Shown: positions 43,433 through 52,533 of the stretch, piece by piece | Layout of the letters: each line of letters opens with the position of its first letter | How positions within the stretch are numbered: position 1 is the stretch's first letter | DNA from: Myxococcales bacterium | GTDB lineage: Bacteria; Myxococcota_A; Polyangia; Polyangiales; Polyangiaceae | Length of the DNA: 64,000 nt | Reading direction: 5' to 3' | Assembly (NCBI GenBank): GCA_016794345.1 | Contig: JAEUKE010000142.1 | Coordinates: forward strand, 1-64,000 | Position numbers and translations under genes: made by a program | Notes under the pieces: generated by a model | What the model saw: the letters and a program-made list of their open reading frames with translations, nothing else | Told to the model about the DNA's origin: nothing | Database searches by the model: none

Positions 43433-44590
43433 TCACTTCTTCGTCGCGCGTCGCTTCGCGCCCCAGCTGAGGACGCGCTTGGCGTTCTCGCTGAAGATCT
43501 TGTGCACGTCTTCCGCAGAGACGCCGGCCTTCCGCAGGGCAGCGGCCAGGTCGGGCAGGTAGGACGCGTCCGCCAGATCGGCGGGCGGGTTGCCGCCGTC
43601 GAAGTCCGAGCCGATCGCGACGTGGTCGACTCCAGCGACCTCGATCATGTGTTTCGCGTGGGCGACCACGTCGCTCAGCGAGGCGGTGCCCGAGGCCGAC
43701 AGGAAGGTGGAGTGGAAGTTCAGCCCTGCGACTCCGCCCGTCTTCGCGATTCGCTCGAGCTGGGCGTCGGTCAGGTTGCGTGGGTTGTTCGTGACGGCGC
43801 GCGCGTCCGAGTGCGTCGCGACGATCGGCGCCCCCACGCGCTCGGCGATCGCGGCGAGATCGTCGAAGGCGCGATCGGACATGTGAGACACGTCCACCAG
43901 GGCGCCGCCCGCGTAGATTCGCTCGCAGAGCGCCGCGCCGCGCTCGGTCAGGCCCGTCTTCTTGTCCTTGCCCGTGGCGCTCGTCGCGAGCTTGTTGTCT
44001 CGCGCGTGGACCAGCCCGACGAACACGATGCCCCGGTCGATGAAGCGGTCGATCTGGGTGATGTCCGCGGCGAACGCGCCGGCTCCCTCGATCGCGAGGT
44101 ACGCCGTGACCTTGCCCTTCGGCGTGGGCCCCTTCGTCGCCGGCCACAGGAGCGGGTTCTTCTCGAAGATCGTCTGCAAGGTCGCGTAGATCTCGTCCGC
44201 GTCCGCCACCGTGGGGTTCGAGTCGTGCAAGTAGTCCGCGATGTAGATCGGGTAGACCACCGCGCCGTAGTGGCCCTTCTCGAGGGTGACCATCGTCGCG
44301 TGGCCCTCGGTCAGCTCCGGCGCGCGGCCCTTGAACTTCACCTGCCAGGCGGTGTCGACGTGCAGGTCGATCGCGCGCGGCGGAGAGCTCGGGTCGGGCG
44401 CGGGCTCCGCGGTGGGCTCGGGGCTGGCGCTGACGGCGGCGACGGCGCTCACCGGCGGGCTCGCCGCCGAGGCCGACAGGGTGGTGACGGCGGGGCGTTC
44501 GCTCGGCGTCGTGCTCGGCAGCGTGGCGCCTTTGTCGGAGGAGCAGCCGGCGAGCAGGAGGGCGCCGGCGAGGAGGGTTATCGTCCTCAT
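43433..44590 (-). CDS. Membrane dipeptidase (M19, renal dipeptidase type) lipoprotein
   Basis: A 385-residue lipoprotein (lipobox LLAGC16) with an Ala/Pro/Ser linker to about residue 70. The M19 metal and active-site motifs follow: DLHVDT (His77, Asp79), the bridging Glu in LAIEGAG, VDVSHMSD, VATHSDARAV and GSDFDGG. It should hydrolyse dipeptides, including D-amino-acid or dehydropeptide forms, in the periplasm. Its ATG overlaps the stop of the PhnD-like gene (ATGA). Confidence 0.9.
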   Translation of the reverse strand: MRTITLLAGALLLAGCSSDKGATLPSTTPSERPAVTTLSASAASPPVSAVAAVSASPEPTAEPAPDPSSPPRAIDLHVDTAWQVKFKGRAPELTEGHATMVTLEKGHYGAVVYPIYIADYLHDSNPTVADADEIYATLQTIFEKNPLLWPATKGPTPKGKVTAYLAIEGAGAFAADITQIDRFIDRGIVFVGLVHARDNKLATSATGKDKKTGLTERGAALCERIYAGGALVDVSHMSDRAFDDLAAIAERVGAPIVATHSDARAVTNNPRNLTDAQLERIAKTGGVAGLNFHSTFLSASGTASLSDVVAHAKHMIEVAGVDHVAIGSDFDGGNPPADLADASYLPDLAAALRKAGVSAEDVHKIFSENAKRVLSWGAKRRATKK

Positions 44591-45381
44591 GCCGGGCGCG
44601 CTTGCGCGCCGTCGACCAGCTTGCGCAGGTCGTCGAAGTGCGAAGCCTCGGGCTGGTCGAAGCCGTCCGCGTTCAGGAGCGCCCGGATGGGCTCGCCCAG
44701 GTCGCGCATCGCCTCGGTCACCAGAGAGGCCTTGTCCCCCTCGAGCCGCGTGGAGATGGCGATGACGTCCGTGGGGATGGGACCCGCCGTCGCAAGAATG
44801 ACGACGTCGTCATTCGAAGCGCCCGCCTCGAACCAGCCGGCGCTCGTGGGCTGCTTCTTGCCCTCCGCGAACGAAACATAGGTCGCGCCCAGATCGGCGT
44901 CCCCCGTCAGCACGGCGCGGACCACCGCCTCGTGTGTCCTGCGGAACGTCTGCTCGGAGAAGGTCTCGTCCGGGTCGAGCCCCTCGACGAGGAGGCGGAG
45001 CCGCGGCACCACGTACCCGGCCGCGCTCTCCTTCGCGACCCATGCCATTCGCTTGCCCTTGGCCTCGGCGAGGCTCGACACGCCGCCCTTCTTCCCGAAG
45101 ATGGCCGACGAGTAGTCGCGCTTGCCGGCGCGTCGAGAGCACAGGCGAATCTTGGCGGCCTCGGCCCGCTCCAGATCGATGGCCACGAGCGGTGGGGCCC
45201 ACGCGAGGTGGACCTCTCCCTCCCGCATCGCGTCGAGGAGCTTGTCGTAGGTCCGCAGGATGCGCGGGGAGAAGGGCTGCGACGTGCGCTTCGTCAGCTC
45301 GTCGCAGACGGCCTCCAGGAGCGCCGAGGCGGCCGGCGCGCTGGAGATCATTGCGAACGTCAGGGGGCTAGCTTCCGCCAT
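44587..45381 (-). CDS. PhnD-like substrate-binding protein without signal peptide
   Basis: A 264-residue protein of the periplasmic binding type II fold (PhnD/SsuA-like): LTFAMISSAPAASALLEAV, then YDKLLDAMREGEVHLAWAPP, LCSRRAGKRDYSSAIFGK and PTDVIAISTRL. The N-terminus has no signal peptide, and no ABC permease or ATPase gene is near, so it may act as a cytoplasmic sensor or be exported another way. It is coupled to the dipeptidase gene. A clear -10 (TATGAT) lies 6 bases before the ATG. Confidence 0.7.
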   Translation of the reverse strand: MAEASPLTFAMISSAPAASALLEAVCDELTKRTSQPFSPRILRTYDKLLDAMREGEVHLAWAPPLVAIDLERAEAAKIRLCSRRAGKRDYSSAIFGKKGGVSSLAEAKGKRMAWVAKESAAGYVVPRLRLLVEGLDPDETFSEQTFRRTHEAVVRAVLTGDADLGATYVSFAEGKKQPTSAGWFEAGASNDDVVILATAGPIPTDVIAISTRLEGDKASLVTEAMRDLGEPIRALLNADGFDQPEASHFDDLRKLVDGAQARPA

Positions 45382-45387
45382 GGGGGC

Positions 45388-45414
45388 ATCATAGCTGCTC
45401 CCGGGGCTTGCCAA
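45388..45414 (-). promoter_or_regulatory. Sigma70-type leaderless promoter of the PhnD-like gene
   Basis: On the minus strand TTGGCA (45414-45409), 15 bases, TATGAT (45393-45388), 6 bases, ATG. This is the best sigma70-like match in the window. Confidence 0.5.
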
Positions 45415-45418
45415 CCCC

Positions 45419-45441
45419 CGGCTCTTCGCCCAAAAGAGCCG
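45419..45441 (+). promoter_or_regulatory. Inverted repeat just before the helicase start
   Basis: CGGCTCTT and AAGAGCCG are perfect 8-base arms with a 7-base loop, ending 3 bases before the ATG at 45445. A second inverted repeat (CCGGGG/CCCCGG, 45401-45421) overlaps it. Both lie in the divergent gap next to the -35 of the PhnD-like gene, so operator or translational hairpin are both possible. Confidence 0.4.
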
Positions 45442-45444
45442 CCC

Positions 45445-48432
45445 ATGGCCCCCGCTCCCCAGCCCCAGCGCGACGCCTTCCTCGCGCTCGTCCGGAAGGC
45501 CTGCCCACCCGGGCTGTGGTCGCAGGGGGTGAACCTCGTCCGGGCGGGCGCCGTGACCCTCTCGGCCGAGAGCGGGTCGGAGGCGACGCTTCGGGTCAAG
45601 GAGCGCGGTCGCGCGGTCTCTCCGACCGTCGTGCTCTACCTGGAGGACGGTGAGTGGGCATGTGACTGCGAGAGCCGAGCCGCCTGCTGCTCCCACGCTG
45701 CCGCTGCGGCCATCGCCTTCGCGCAGGGGGCCTCCGCGGAGCAAACGCCGGTGGAAGGGGGCGCCGAGGCGGAGGCTGCGCCGTCGGCTCCTGCGGCGAC
45801 GCTCGGCTACCGGCTCGGTGTTCAGCATGGCGCGCTCCAGATCGATCGTGTGGTCCGGCGTGGCGGCTCCGAGTCGCCTCTGCCGCTCGGCCTGGCCGAC
45901 CGCATCGCGCGCGGGATCACCGATCCGCCCCTCGATCCGACACACGACGACCTCACGATCGACCGCCTCCTCATCCGCAAGGTGCGCGGGGACGTCCCGC
46001 TCGACCACATCAAGACGGCGATGGAAGCGCTCGTGCACGCACCCGACGTCCAGTTCCGCGGGCAGCCCGTCCGCACGTCGGCGGAGCCGGTCTTCCCGGC
46101 GGCGCGCGTGGAGGACGCGCGCGGCGGAGGCGCGACGCTCTCCATCGTCATGCCGGAGGGGCTCGAGATCGTGGCCCTCGGGACCGGGCTCGTGAACGGA
46201 ACCTTGCGCCCGCTCGCCGAGACGGCGCGGTTCGGCCTGCGCTTCGAGAAGCTGCCGCTCGTGCGGACCTTCGCCGCGCCCGAGCTCGGCTCCCTCGCCG
46301 CGGAGGTCTTGCCGGAGCTCGAGCGCACGATGGAGGTGGACGTAAGGACGTCGCGCATTCCGCGGCGCGAGCGCAAGCTCCGGCCGCGCGTCACCTTCGA
46401 GCTCACGCACGAGCTCGGCGCGCTCCACGTCCTGCCGCTCATCGTCTATGGCGAGCCGCCCGTCGCCCGGGTCGACGCGGGCAAGCTGGTCATGTTGCCG
46501 CAGAAAGGCGGCGCCGCGCCCGTCCGGGACGAGAGCCGCGAGCACGAGCTCGCCCTCCGCCTTCGCGACGAGCTGTCGCTCGTGCCCGGGCGGCGCGTCC
46601 GGTACGACGGCGGCGAGGCGGCGCGGCTCGCAGCGAAGCTCGAGGTCTTCCAGCGTAAGGACCCGACCGCGAAGGCTTCGGGCGACATGGCGGAGCGCCG
46701 CGAGCTTGTGGTGAAGACGTCATTCGTGGACGGCGTCTTCGACGTGACCTTCGAGCTCCCCCCGGAGGAGGGCGCGCCGGCGGGGACGCCGCCCGCACGA
46801 GCGAGCGCCGCGGCCGTCGCGGAGGCGTACCGAGAGGGTCTCTCGATCGTCGGCCTCGAGGGCGGCGGCTTCGCCCATCTGCCGCTCGGGTTCCTGGAGC
46901 GACATGGCCAGCTCGTCCTCGATCTGATCTCCGCCAAGGACGAAGCGGGCGAGGTGCCCCGGGTGCTCTTGCCGCTCGCCGCGCAGCTCTTCGAGGCGAC
47001 CGGCGCGGCCGTGCCACCTTCGCTCGACAAAGCGCTCGCGCTGGTGGCTACCGGCGCGGTGGAGGAGGCGCCGCTCGCGTCCGATCTCCGCGCCGATCTG
47101 CGGCCGTACCAGCGGCAGGGCGCCTCGTGGATCGCCTTCCTGCGCGACGCGGAGCTCGGCGGCGGCGTCCTGGCCGACGACATGGGCCTCGGAAAGACCG
47201 TGCAGGTGCTGTCGGTCCTCTCGGGGCGCACGCTCGTCGTGTGCCCGAAGAGCGTCGTGCACAACTGGGCGAGCGAGATCGCGAAGTTCCGGCCGGGGCT
47301 CCGCGTCGCTCGCTACGAGGGGGCCGGGCGAGCGCTTGATCCTGACGCCAATGTCACGCTCGTCACCTACGGCGTGCTCCGGCTCGACACCGAGGCGCTC
47401 GGCGCGGTCGCGTGGGACGCGGTGGTGCTCGACGAGGCGCAGGCCATCAAGAATCCGGACAGCCAGGTCTCTCGCGCGGCGTATGGCCTTCGCGCGAGGC
47501 TCAAGCTGTGCCTGACGGGCACGCCCGTCGAGAACCGGCTGGAAGAGCTCTGGAGCTTGCTCCGATTCTCGGCGCCCGGCCTCCTCGGCGGCCGTCGCGA
47601 CTTCGCGGAGCGTTACGCCGCGCCCATCGAGCGCGGCGACACGAGCATGATCGAGAAGCTCCGCGCGCGGACGCGGCCGTTCGTGTTGCGGCGAACGAAG
47701 GCGGAGGTGCTGAAGGACCTGCCGCCTCGGACCGAGTCGGTCCTCTACTGCGAGCTCTCGGAGGCCGAGCGCGCGACGTACGACGCGGTCCGCGCGGCGA
47801 CGAAAAAAGAGGTGGTGGAGCGGCTCGCCGAAGGGGGCGGCGTGCTCGCCGCGCTCGAGGCGCTGCTCCGGCTCCGTCAGGCGTCCTGTCACACGGGCCT
47901 CTTGCCGGGCCAGGAAGCGGACACGAGCGCCAAGGTCGAGCGCCTGCTCGCCTCGCTCGAGGAGCTCGCGGCCGACGGCCACCGCGCGCTCGTGTTCTCG
48001 CAGTGGACGTCGCTCCTCGACAGGATCGAGCCGCACCTCGAAAAGGCTGGGCTCTCTCATCTCCGCCTCGACGGCTCCACGCGCGATCGGGGCGCCGTCA
48101 CCGAAGCGTTCCAGAGCCAGAGCGGTCCCCCGGTGCTGCTCCTCTCCCTCAAGGCCGGCGGCACCGGCTTGAACCTCACCGCGGCCGACCATGTCTTCTT
48201 GCTGGACCCTTGGTGGAACCCCGCCGTCGAGGAACAAGCGGCCGATCGCGCGCACCGCATCGGTCAGGACAAACCCGTCATGGTGTTCCGCCTCGTCGCG
48301 AAGGACACGGTCGAGGAGCGGATCCTCGCGCTCCAGGAGAAGAAGCGCGCGCTCGCTGCCGCAGCTGTGGGAGAAGGTGGCGGGGCGGCGGCCGGGATCA
48401 CGAAAGAGGATCTGCTGGCGTTGCTCGACTGA
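45445..48432 (+). CDS. SWI2/SNF2-family helicase with SWIM zinc finger
   Basis: A 995-residue ATPase. A SWIM finger lies near the N-terminus (Cys73, Cys75, Cys82, His84 in CDCESRAACCSH). After a region of about 450 residues come the SNF2 motifs: LADDMGLGKTVQVL, VVLDEAQAIKNP, LTGTPVENRLEELWSLL, then the C-terminal lobe with LVFSQWTSLLDRIE, LLSLKAGGTGLNLTAADHV and DRAHRIGQDKPV. It should translocate on duplex DNA and remodel nucleoprotein. The ATG at 45445 removes an unsupported upstream extension. Confidence 0.93.
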   Translation: MAPAPQPQRDAFLALVRKACPPGLWSQGVNLVRAGAVTLSAESGSEATLRVKERGRAVSPTVVLYLEDGEWACDCESRAACCSHAAAAAIAFAQGASAEQTPVEGGAEAEAAPSAPAATLGYRLGVQHGALQIDRVVRRGGSESPLPLGLADRIARGITDPPLDPTHDDLTIDRLLIRKVRGDVPLDHIKTAMEALVHAPDVQFRGQPVRTSAEPVFPAARVEDARGGGATLSIVMPEGLEIVALGTGLVNGTLRPLAETARFGLRFEKLPLVRTFAAPELGSLAAEVLPELERTMEVDVRTSRIPRRERKLRPRVTFELTHELGALHVLPLIVYGEPPVARVDAGKLVMLPQKGGAAPVRDESREHELALRLRDELSLVPGRRVRYDGGEAARLAAKLEVFQRKDPTAKASGDMAERRELVVKTSFVDGVFDVTFELPPEEGAPAGTPPARASAAAVAEAYREGLSIVGLEGGGFAHLPLGFLERHGQLVLDLISAKDEAGEVPRVLLPLAAQLFEATGAAVPPSLDKALALVATGAVEEAPLASDLRADLRPYQRQGASWIAFLRDAELGGGVLADDMGLGKTVQVLSVLSGRTLVVCPKSVVHNWASEIAKFRPGLRVARYEGAGRALDPDANVTLVTYGVLRLDTEALGAVAWDAVVLDEAQAIKNPDSQVSRAAYGLRARLKLCLTGTPVENRLEELWSLLRFSAPGLLGGRRDFAERYAAPIERGDTSMIEKLRARTRPFVLRRTKAEVLKDLPPRTESVLYCELSEAERATYDAVRAATKKEVVERLAEGGGVLAALEALLRLRQASCHTGLLPGQEADTSAKVERLLASLEELAADGHRALVFSQWTSLLDRIEPHLEKAGLSHLRLDGSTRDRGAVTEAFQSQSGPPVLLLSLKAGGTGLNLTAADHVFLLDPWWNPAVEEQAADRAHRIGQDKPVMVFRLVAKDTVEERILALQEKKRALAAAAVGEGGGAAAGITKEDLLALLD

Positions 48433-48434
48433 GC

Positions 48435-48440
48435 TATCGT
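48435..48440 (+). promoter_or_regulatory. -10-like TATCGT before the GMC gene
   Basis: TATCGT lies 8 bases before an ATG at 48449 that opens a 6-codon reading frame ending on the GMC start codon. Confidence 0.3.
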
Positions 48441-48448
48441 GTTCCCTC

Positions 48449-48469
48449 ATGGGGGACGCCTCGCGATGA
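48449..48469 (+). CDS. Six-codon leader ORF overlapping the GMC start
   Basis: ATG GGG GAC GCC TCG CGA TGA encodes MGDASR. Its stop overlaps the ATG of the oxidoreductase gene as ATGA, and a -10-like hexamer precedes it by 8 bases. It may bring ribosomes to the oxidoreductase start, which lacks a good Shine-Dalgarno sequence. Too short to judge by composition. Confidence 0.25.
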   Translation: MGDASR

Positions 48470-50784
48470 GTGGGCTTTCGGATCGGACGGAACCGGGGCC
48501 GAGCTATCAGGTCGTGGTCGTGGGCTCGGGCTACGGCGGCAGCGTGCTCGCCGCGCGGCTCGCGCAGAAGGGGCTCGGGGTTGGGCTCATCGAGCGCGGG
48601 CGAGAGTGGCAAAACGGCAACTTGCCGTCGTCGCTGCTCGGCGCGGCCCGCGAGCTGATGAACGGGGACAACCCGCTCGGCCTCTTCGACTACCGCGCCG
48701 GGACCGACGTCGACGTCCTCTCGGCCTCGGGTCTCGGGGGCACCTCGCTCATCAATGGCAACGTGGCGCTTCGCGCCGAGGCGGAGGCGTTCGAATCGCA
48801 GAGGTGGCCGACGGCGTTGCGAGGGAAGGGCGCCGCCGTGCTCGCCCCCTATTACACGGCCGCCGAAGGTGAGCTCCGGCCGGTATGTGTGCCCGACGCC
48901 TCGGCCCTCCCCAAGATCCGCGCGCGAGAGATCTCGGCCAAGAAGCGAGGGCTCGAGCTGGAGCTCACGCCGCTCACCATTCGTTTCCCCCAGGACCGCA
49001 ACAGCCCCGAGCCGGGCACCTGCACGCAATGTGGCAACTGCATCATCGGCTGCGGAGAGGGCGCAAAGGGCGCGCTCACGACGAGCTACCTCTTGGAGGC
49101 CAAGAAGGCCGGTGCGGCGCGCCGCTCCGTCGACATCGTGACCCAGACGGAGGTGCGCTTCGTCCTGCCGAACCCCGCCGGCGGCTGGCAGGTCCACACG
49201 CGCTCCTTCCCCGAAGGTGGCGGCCCTCCCGAGGAGCGGGTGGTGCTCGCGTCGGTCGTGGTGCTCGCCGCTGGCTCGCTCGGCTCCACCGGCATCCTGC
49301 TGCGGTCTCGCGCGCGCGGGCTCTCCGTGGGCGACCGGGTCGGCCACCATTTCGGAGGCAACGCGGATCGCGCGGGCTACGGCTACAACTGCGACGTGCG
49401 TGTGGGCGCCATCGGTCGCGACGGGTGTGGTCACGGCAAGCCGGACGTCGGCCCCACGATCGCGAGCCTGACCCGACACAAGGACCACCTCGGACGGACC
49501 TTCTTGCTCGAGGAGGGAGCCGTGCCGCGGCCGCTCCTCTTCCCGACACGCGCCTTCTTGCCCGCCGCAGCGCTCCTTCGCGGGGAGGACACCGACACCG
49601 GGGTGGTGGACAAGGCGAAGGAGCTCGCGCGTATCCTCCGCGATCAGCTCGGCGTGAGCGATGACGGGGCGCTGGCGCACACCATGCTCATGCTCGCCAT
49701 GGGCGACGATGATGCGGACGGTCGCGTCATTCTCGACGCGGACGAGAACCCGCGGGTCGTGTGGGGAGCGCTCCCCGAGAAGCGGATCTTCGCGGAGATG
49801 GACAAAGAGATGCGCGCGCTGGTGGCGGACCTCGGCGGGACCTGGGTGCCCAACCCCAACCCGTGGCGCGCCTTCGGTGGCCCGCCGATGACCGTCCACC
49901 CGCTCGGTGGGCTGCCCATGGGGGACGACGCCGGAGCGGGCGCGGTCGATCACCTCGGGCGCGTGTTCGACGAGCACGGCGAGCTCCACCCGTGGCTGTT
50001 CGTGGCAGACGGCGCGATCGTCCCGAGCAGCTTGCGGGTGAATCCCCTCCTCACCATCACCGCCCTCGCCGAACGCATCGCGGCCGAGGCCGGCTTCGAG
50101 CACGCGCCCCCGTGCCCGAGGCCCGTTCCTCCGCCCCCCATTCCGAGCCCACCCATCGGGATCGGCTTCACCGAGGAAATGAGCGGCTGGATCGATCGGT
50201 CGCTCACCGAGCTGGTCGACCAGGAGCAGTTCCTCGAGGCCGATCGGGAGCGCCGCGGCAGCGGTGCCGGCGCCCACCCGCTCAAGGAGAGCCTCTCGTT
50301 CCGGCTGACGATCGTGGTGGACGCGCTGGACGCGTTCCTCCAGGACCCCGCCCACGAGGCCCCCGCGGAGGGACACGTCGAATGGGGCCAGAAACACCAG
50401 GTCGAAACAGGGCGCTTCAACCTGCTCGTGGACGACACGAGCCCCAACACCAAGCTCACGAAGTACCGCCTCACGTTCCGGGGTGAAGAAGGGGAGGCGC
50501 TGACGCTCGAAGGCGAAAAGCGTATCCACGACGACGCGGGCTACGACTCGTTCGCCGACGCCACCACGCTCTACGTCACGATCCGGAGCGGCTGGGCCCC
50601 GGGGGGGGACGTCGTCGCGCAGGGCGTCCTGCGGATCGAAGGCAAGGCGCTCTTCGACCAGCTGGCGAGCATGCGTGCCTATCGCTCGCCGAGAATCGAG
50701 GACTCGATCGATGCCCTCGCGAAGTTCGGCGAGTTCTTCTTCGGTAACCTCTGGGAGCCGTTCGTTCGCCCGCACCTGGGCTGA
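48466..50784 (+). CDS. GMC-type FAD oxidoreductase (cholesterol-oxidase-like) with C-terminal extra domain
   Basis: A 772-residue flavoenzyme. The FAD site VVVGSGYGGSVLAARLA (16-32) and ASGLGGTSLINGNV (87-100) are clear, and NPLLTITALAERIA ends the oxidase part near residue 540. CTQCGNCIIGC (Cys186, 189, 192, 196) has iron-sulphur-like spacing, a feature I recall in long bacterial cholesterol-oxidase relatives. The last 200 residues form a separate beta-rich domain (GRFNLLVDDTSPNTKLTKYR). Substrate is probably an alcohol or sterol, but unproven. Confidence 0.82.
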   Translation: MSGLSDRTEPGPSYQVVVVGSGYGGSVLAARLAQKGLGVGLIERGREWQNGNLPSSLLGAARELMNGDNPLGLFDYRAGTDVDVLSASGLGGTSLINGNVALRAEAEAFESQRWPTALRGKGAAVLAPYYTAAEGELRPVCVPDASALPKIRAREISAKKRGLELELTPLTIRFPQDRNSPEPGTCTQCGNCIIGCGEGAKGALTTSYLLEAKKAGAARRSVDIVTQTEVRFVLPNPAGGWQVHTRSFPEGGGPPEERVVLASVVVLAAGSLGSTGILLRSRARGLSVGDRVGHHFGGNADRAGYGYNCDVRVGAIGRDGCGHGKPDVGPTIASLTRHKDHLGRTFLLEEGAVPRPLLFPTRAFLPAAALLRGEDTDTGVVDKAKELARILRDQLGVSDDGALAHTMLMLAMGDDDADGRVILDADENPRVVWGALPEKRIFAEMDKEMRALVADLGGTWVPNPNPWRAFGGPPMTVHPLGGLPMGDDAGAGAVDHLGRVFDEHGELHPWLFVADGAIVPSSLRVNPLLTITALAERIAAEAGFEHAPPCPRPVPPPPIPSPPIGIGFTEEMSGWIDRSLTELVDQEQFLEADRERRGSGAGAHPLKESLSFRLTIVVDALDAFLQDPAHEAPAEGHVEWGQKHQVETGRFNLLVDDTSPNTKLTKYRLTFRGEEGEALTLEGEKRIHDDAGYDSFADATTLYVTIRSGWAPGGDVVAQGVLRIEGKALFDQLASMRAYRSPRIEDSIDALAKFGEFFFGNLWEPFVRPHLG

Positions 50785-50800
50785 GCGTCCGGCTCAGCCC
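50778..50800. terminator. Bidirectional hairpin holding both stop codons
   Basis: GGGCTGAGC and GCTCAGCCC are perfect 9-base arms around GTCCG. The TGA of the GMC gene and the TGA (as TCA) of the radical SAM gene are in opposite arms. It probably ends transcription of both convergent units. Confidence 0.6.
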
Positions 50801-52533
50801 GATGCGACGTCGTCGAGCACCGCCGGGTCCCAACCCAGCTCGTCGAACCAGCGACCGCCGACCTGCCGGTTGATGGGCATGGCCTGGTTGGCCACGCCGG
50901 CGAAGAGCACCATCTCGTTGCGCCGGGCGATCTCGTCGCCGAGCCCGTCGAGGGCGCGCTCGCGCTCCCGGGGATCGGTCAGCGAGTCGGCGGCGAAGAC
51001 CTCCCGGCCGAAAGCCAGCGCGTCGTCGATTCGCTCGTTGTAGCGGCGGACGGCAGAGCCCGGCAACATACCCGCCGCCGCCTTCGCCTCCATCAGGCGT
51101 CGAATCGAGAGGTAGCCGGTCTCGATGAGCTCCTGCCGCGGGAGCCACTTGGTCTCGTAGTTCATCCGGTTGACCAGCGACGCTCGCTCCATCCCGCGCC
51201 GGTGCTCCTCCGCCGTGCGGAAGAAGACCTTGTACCCATATCGTTCGGGCGACTCGAAGATGTTCGACGCCGGGTCGAGGAACGGGACCATCGGGCAGAT
51301 CATCGGGTTGACGTTCTTGCCCTTGAACCGCTCGAGGAGCCGCTCGCAATAGACCACGGTATCCATCGCGCTCTCGCGCGTCTGCTCGGGCATGCCGACG
51401 AAGTACCAGACGTCGATGGAGTGGATGCCATAGCCCAACGCGCGCTCGATCCAGGACTCCATCTCCTCGTTGGAGTAAACGCCACGGCCGGAGAGCGTGG
51501 CGATGCGTGGGTCGTGGCTCTCGGGCGAGAGCGTGATCGAGACCCGGGAGCCCAGCCGCGCCATCTGCTGCAGCGTTTCATCCGGCGTGAGGTGGAACTG
51601 CTCGAAGCTGATGCTCTTCAGCGAGGTCTCCGCGATCCGATCGAGGAAATGCGTGAGGCCGCTCGGGCTCTCGTTGTACGAGCCCACCGAATAGAAATGG
51701 TACGAGGACGCGTTCTCGAGCCGCTTGATCGTCTCCAGCTCGTAGCGGATCTCTTCTTGTGGCTTGCGAGCCATCGCCTTCTTGCGCCCGAAGATCCGCC
51801 GGAACGCGTCGCGCGACCCGCCGCACCAAGGGCAGTTGTAGGCGCAGCCGGCGTTTTGCGTCGAGAGCAGCTCGCGGATCGGTAGCCCCTTCGTCTTCGG
51901 TGCGACGGGCTGCGTGGACCAGTCGATGCCGCAGGCGAAGGTGTTGGGCAGGTACGTGAGGCCGGTCTTGCGGGGGGTGCCCGAGTCGTCCTTGTAGAAG
52001 AGATTGGGGATCCCCTCGACCGACTCCCCGCGTCGGAAGCGGTCGAGCAGCTCCGCCATCGGCACGTGCGTGTCGTAGCCGCCCATGACCCAGTCGACGA
52101 ACGGATAACGAACCAGCTCCTCCGCGTAATAGGTCGCGGAGATCCCGCCGAGCAAGACCTTCACGTCCGGCCGGACGGCCTTGAGCCGGCGCGCGATATC
52201 GAGGGCACCCTGGACGTGGATCATCCAATGCAGATCGATGCCCACGATGGGCGCGTCGAGCGCGCGGAGCACGCTGTCCGCGTCGAGGTGTGGATAGCGG
52301 ACGAACAGCGACGCGAGGTTGAGGATGCGGACGTCGTGGCCGCGCTCGCCGAGGAACCGCTGGAGCGTCTTGAAGCCGACCGGGAAGTACTCGTAGAGCG
52401 GCGTGATCGGCACGTCTCCGCTCGTTCCGAGGAAGGGGAAGTACATGTCGCGCCGCTTGCGAAAATCGAACACGGCCGGCGCGTGGACGAGCAGCAGATC
52501 GGCGCGGAGCGAGGGCAGCGGGGTGGCGCTCAT
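50794..52533 (-). CDS. Radical SAM protein with N-terminal B12-binding-like domain
   Basis: A 579-residue protein. Residues about 45-170 have a Rossmann-like B12-binding outline (PVGFKTLQRFLGERGHDVRI, then VKVLLGGISATYYAEELVR), but a clear DxHxxG cobalamin motif is missing. The radical SAM centre binds its [4Fe-4S] through Cys230, Cys234 and Cys237 (GCAYNCPWCGGS). SLKSISFEQFHLTPDETLQ and VSITLSPESHDPRIATLSGR complete the barrel. The ATG overlaps the stop of the LamG gene, so it belongs to the same run as the molybdoenzyme genes. Substrate unknown. Confidence 0.85.
   Translation of the reverse strand: MSATPLPSLRADLLLVHAPAVFDFRKRRDMYFPFLGTSGDVPITPLYEYFPVGFKTLQRFLGERGHDVRILNLASLFVRYPHLDADSVLRALDAPIVGIDLHWMIHVQGALDIARRLKAVRPDVKVLLGGISATYYAEELVRYPFVDWVMGGYDTHVPMAELLDRFRRGESVEGIPNLFYKDDSGTPRKTGLTYLPNTFACGIDWSTQPVAPKTKGLPIRELLSTQNAGCAYNCPWCGGSRDAFRRIFGRKKAMARKPQEEIRYELETIKRLENASSYHFYSVGSYNESPSGLTHFLDRIAETSLKSISFEQFHLTPDETLQQMARLGSRVSITLSPESHDPRIATLSGRGVYSNEEMESWIERALGYGIHSIDVWYFVGMPEQTRESAMDTVVYCERLLERFKGKNVNPMICPMVPFLDPASNIFESPERYGYKVFFRTAEEHRRGMERASLVNRMNYETKWLPRQELIETGYLSIRRLMEAKAAAGMLPGSAVRRYNERIDDALAFGREVFAADSLTDPRERERALDGLGDEIARRNEMVLFAGVANQAMPINRQVGGRWFDELGWDPAVLDDVASG

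Noticed and set aside
46720..50775. A 1351-residue open frame on the minus strand across the helicase and oxidoreductase genes
   Set aside because: It is antisense to two clear protein families, is extremely Arg-rich with no domain, and is explained by high third-position GC on the opposite strand.
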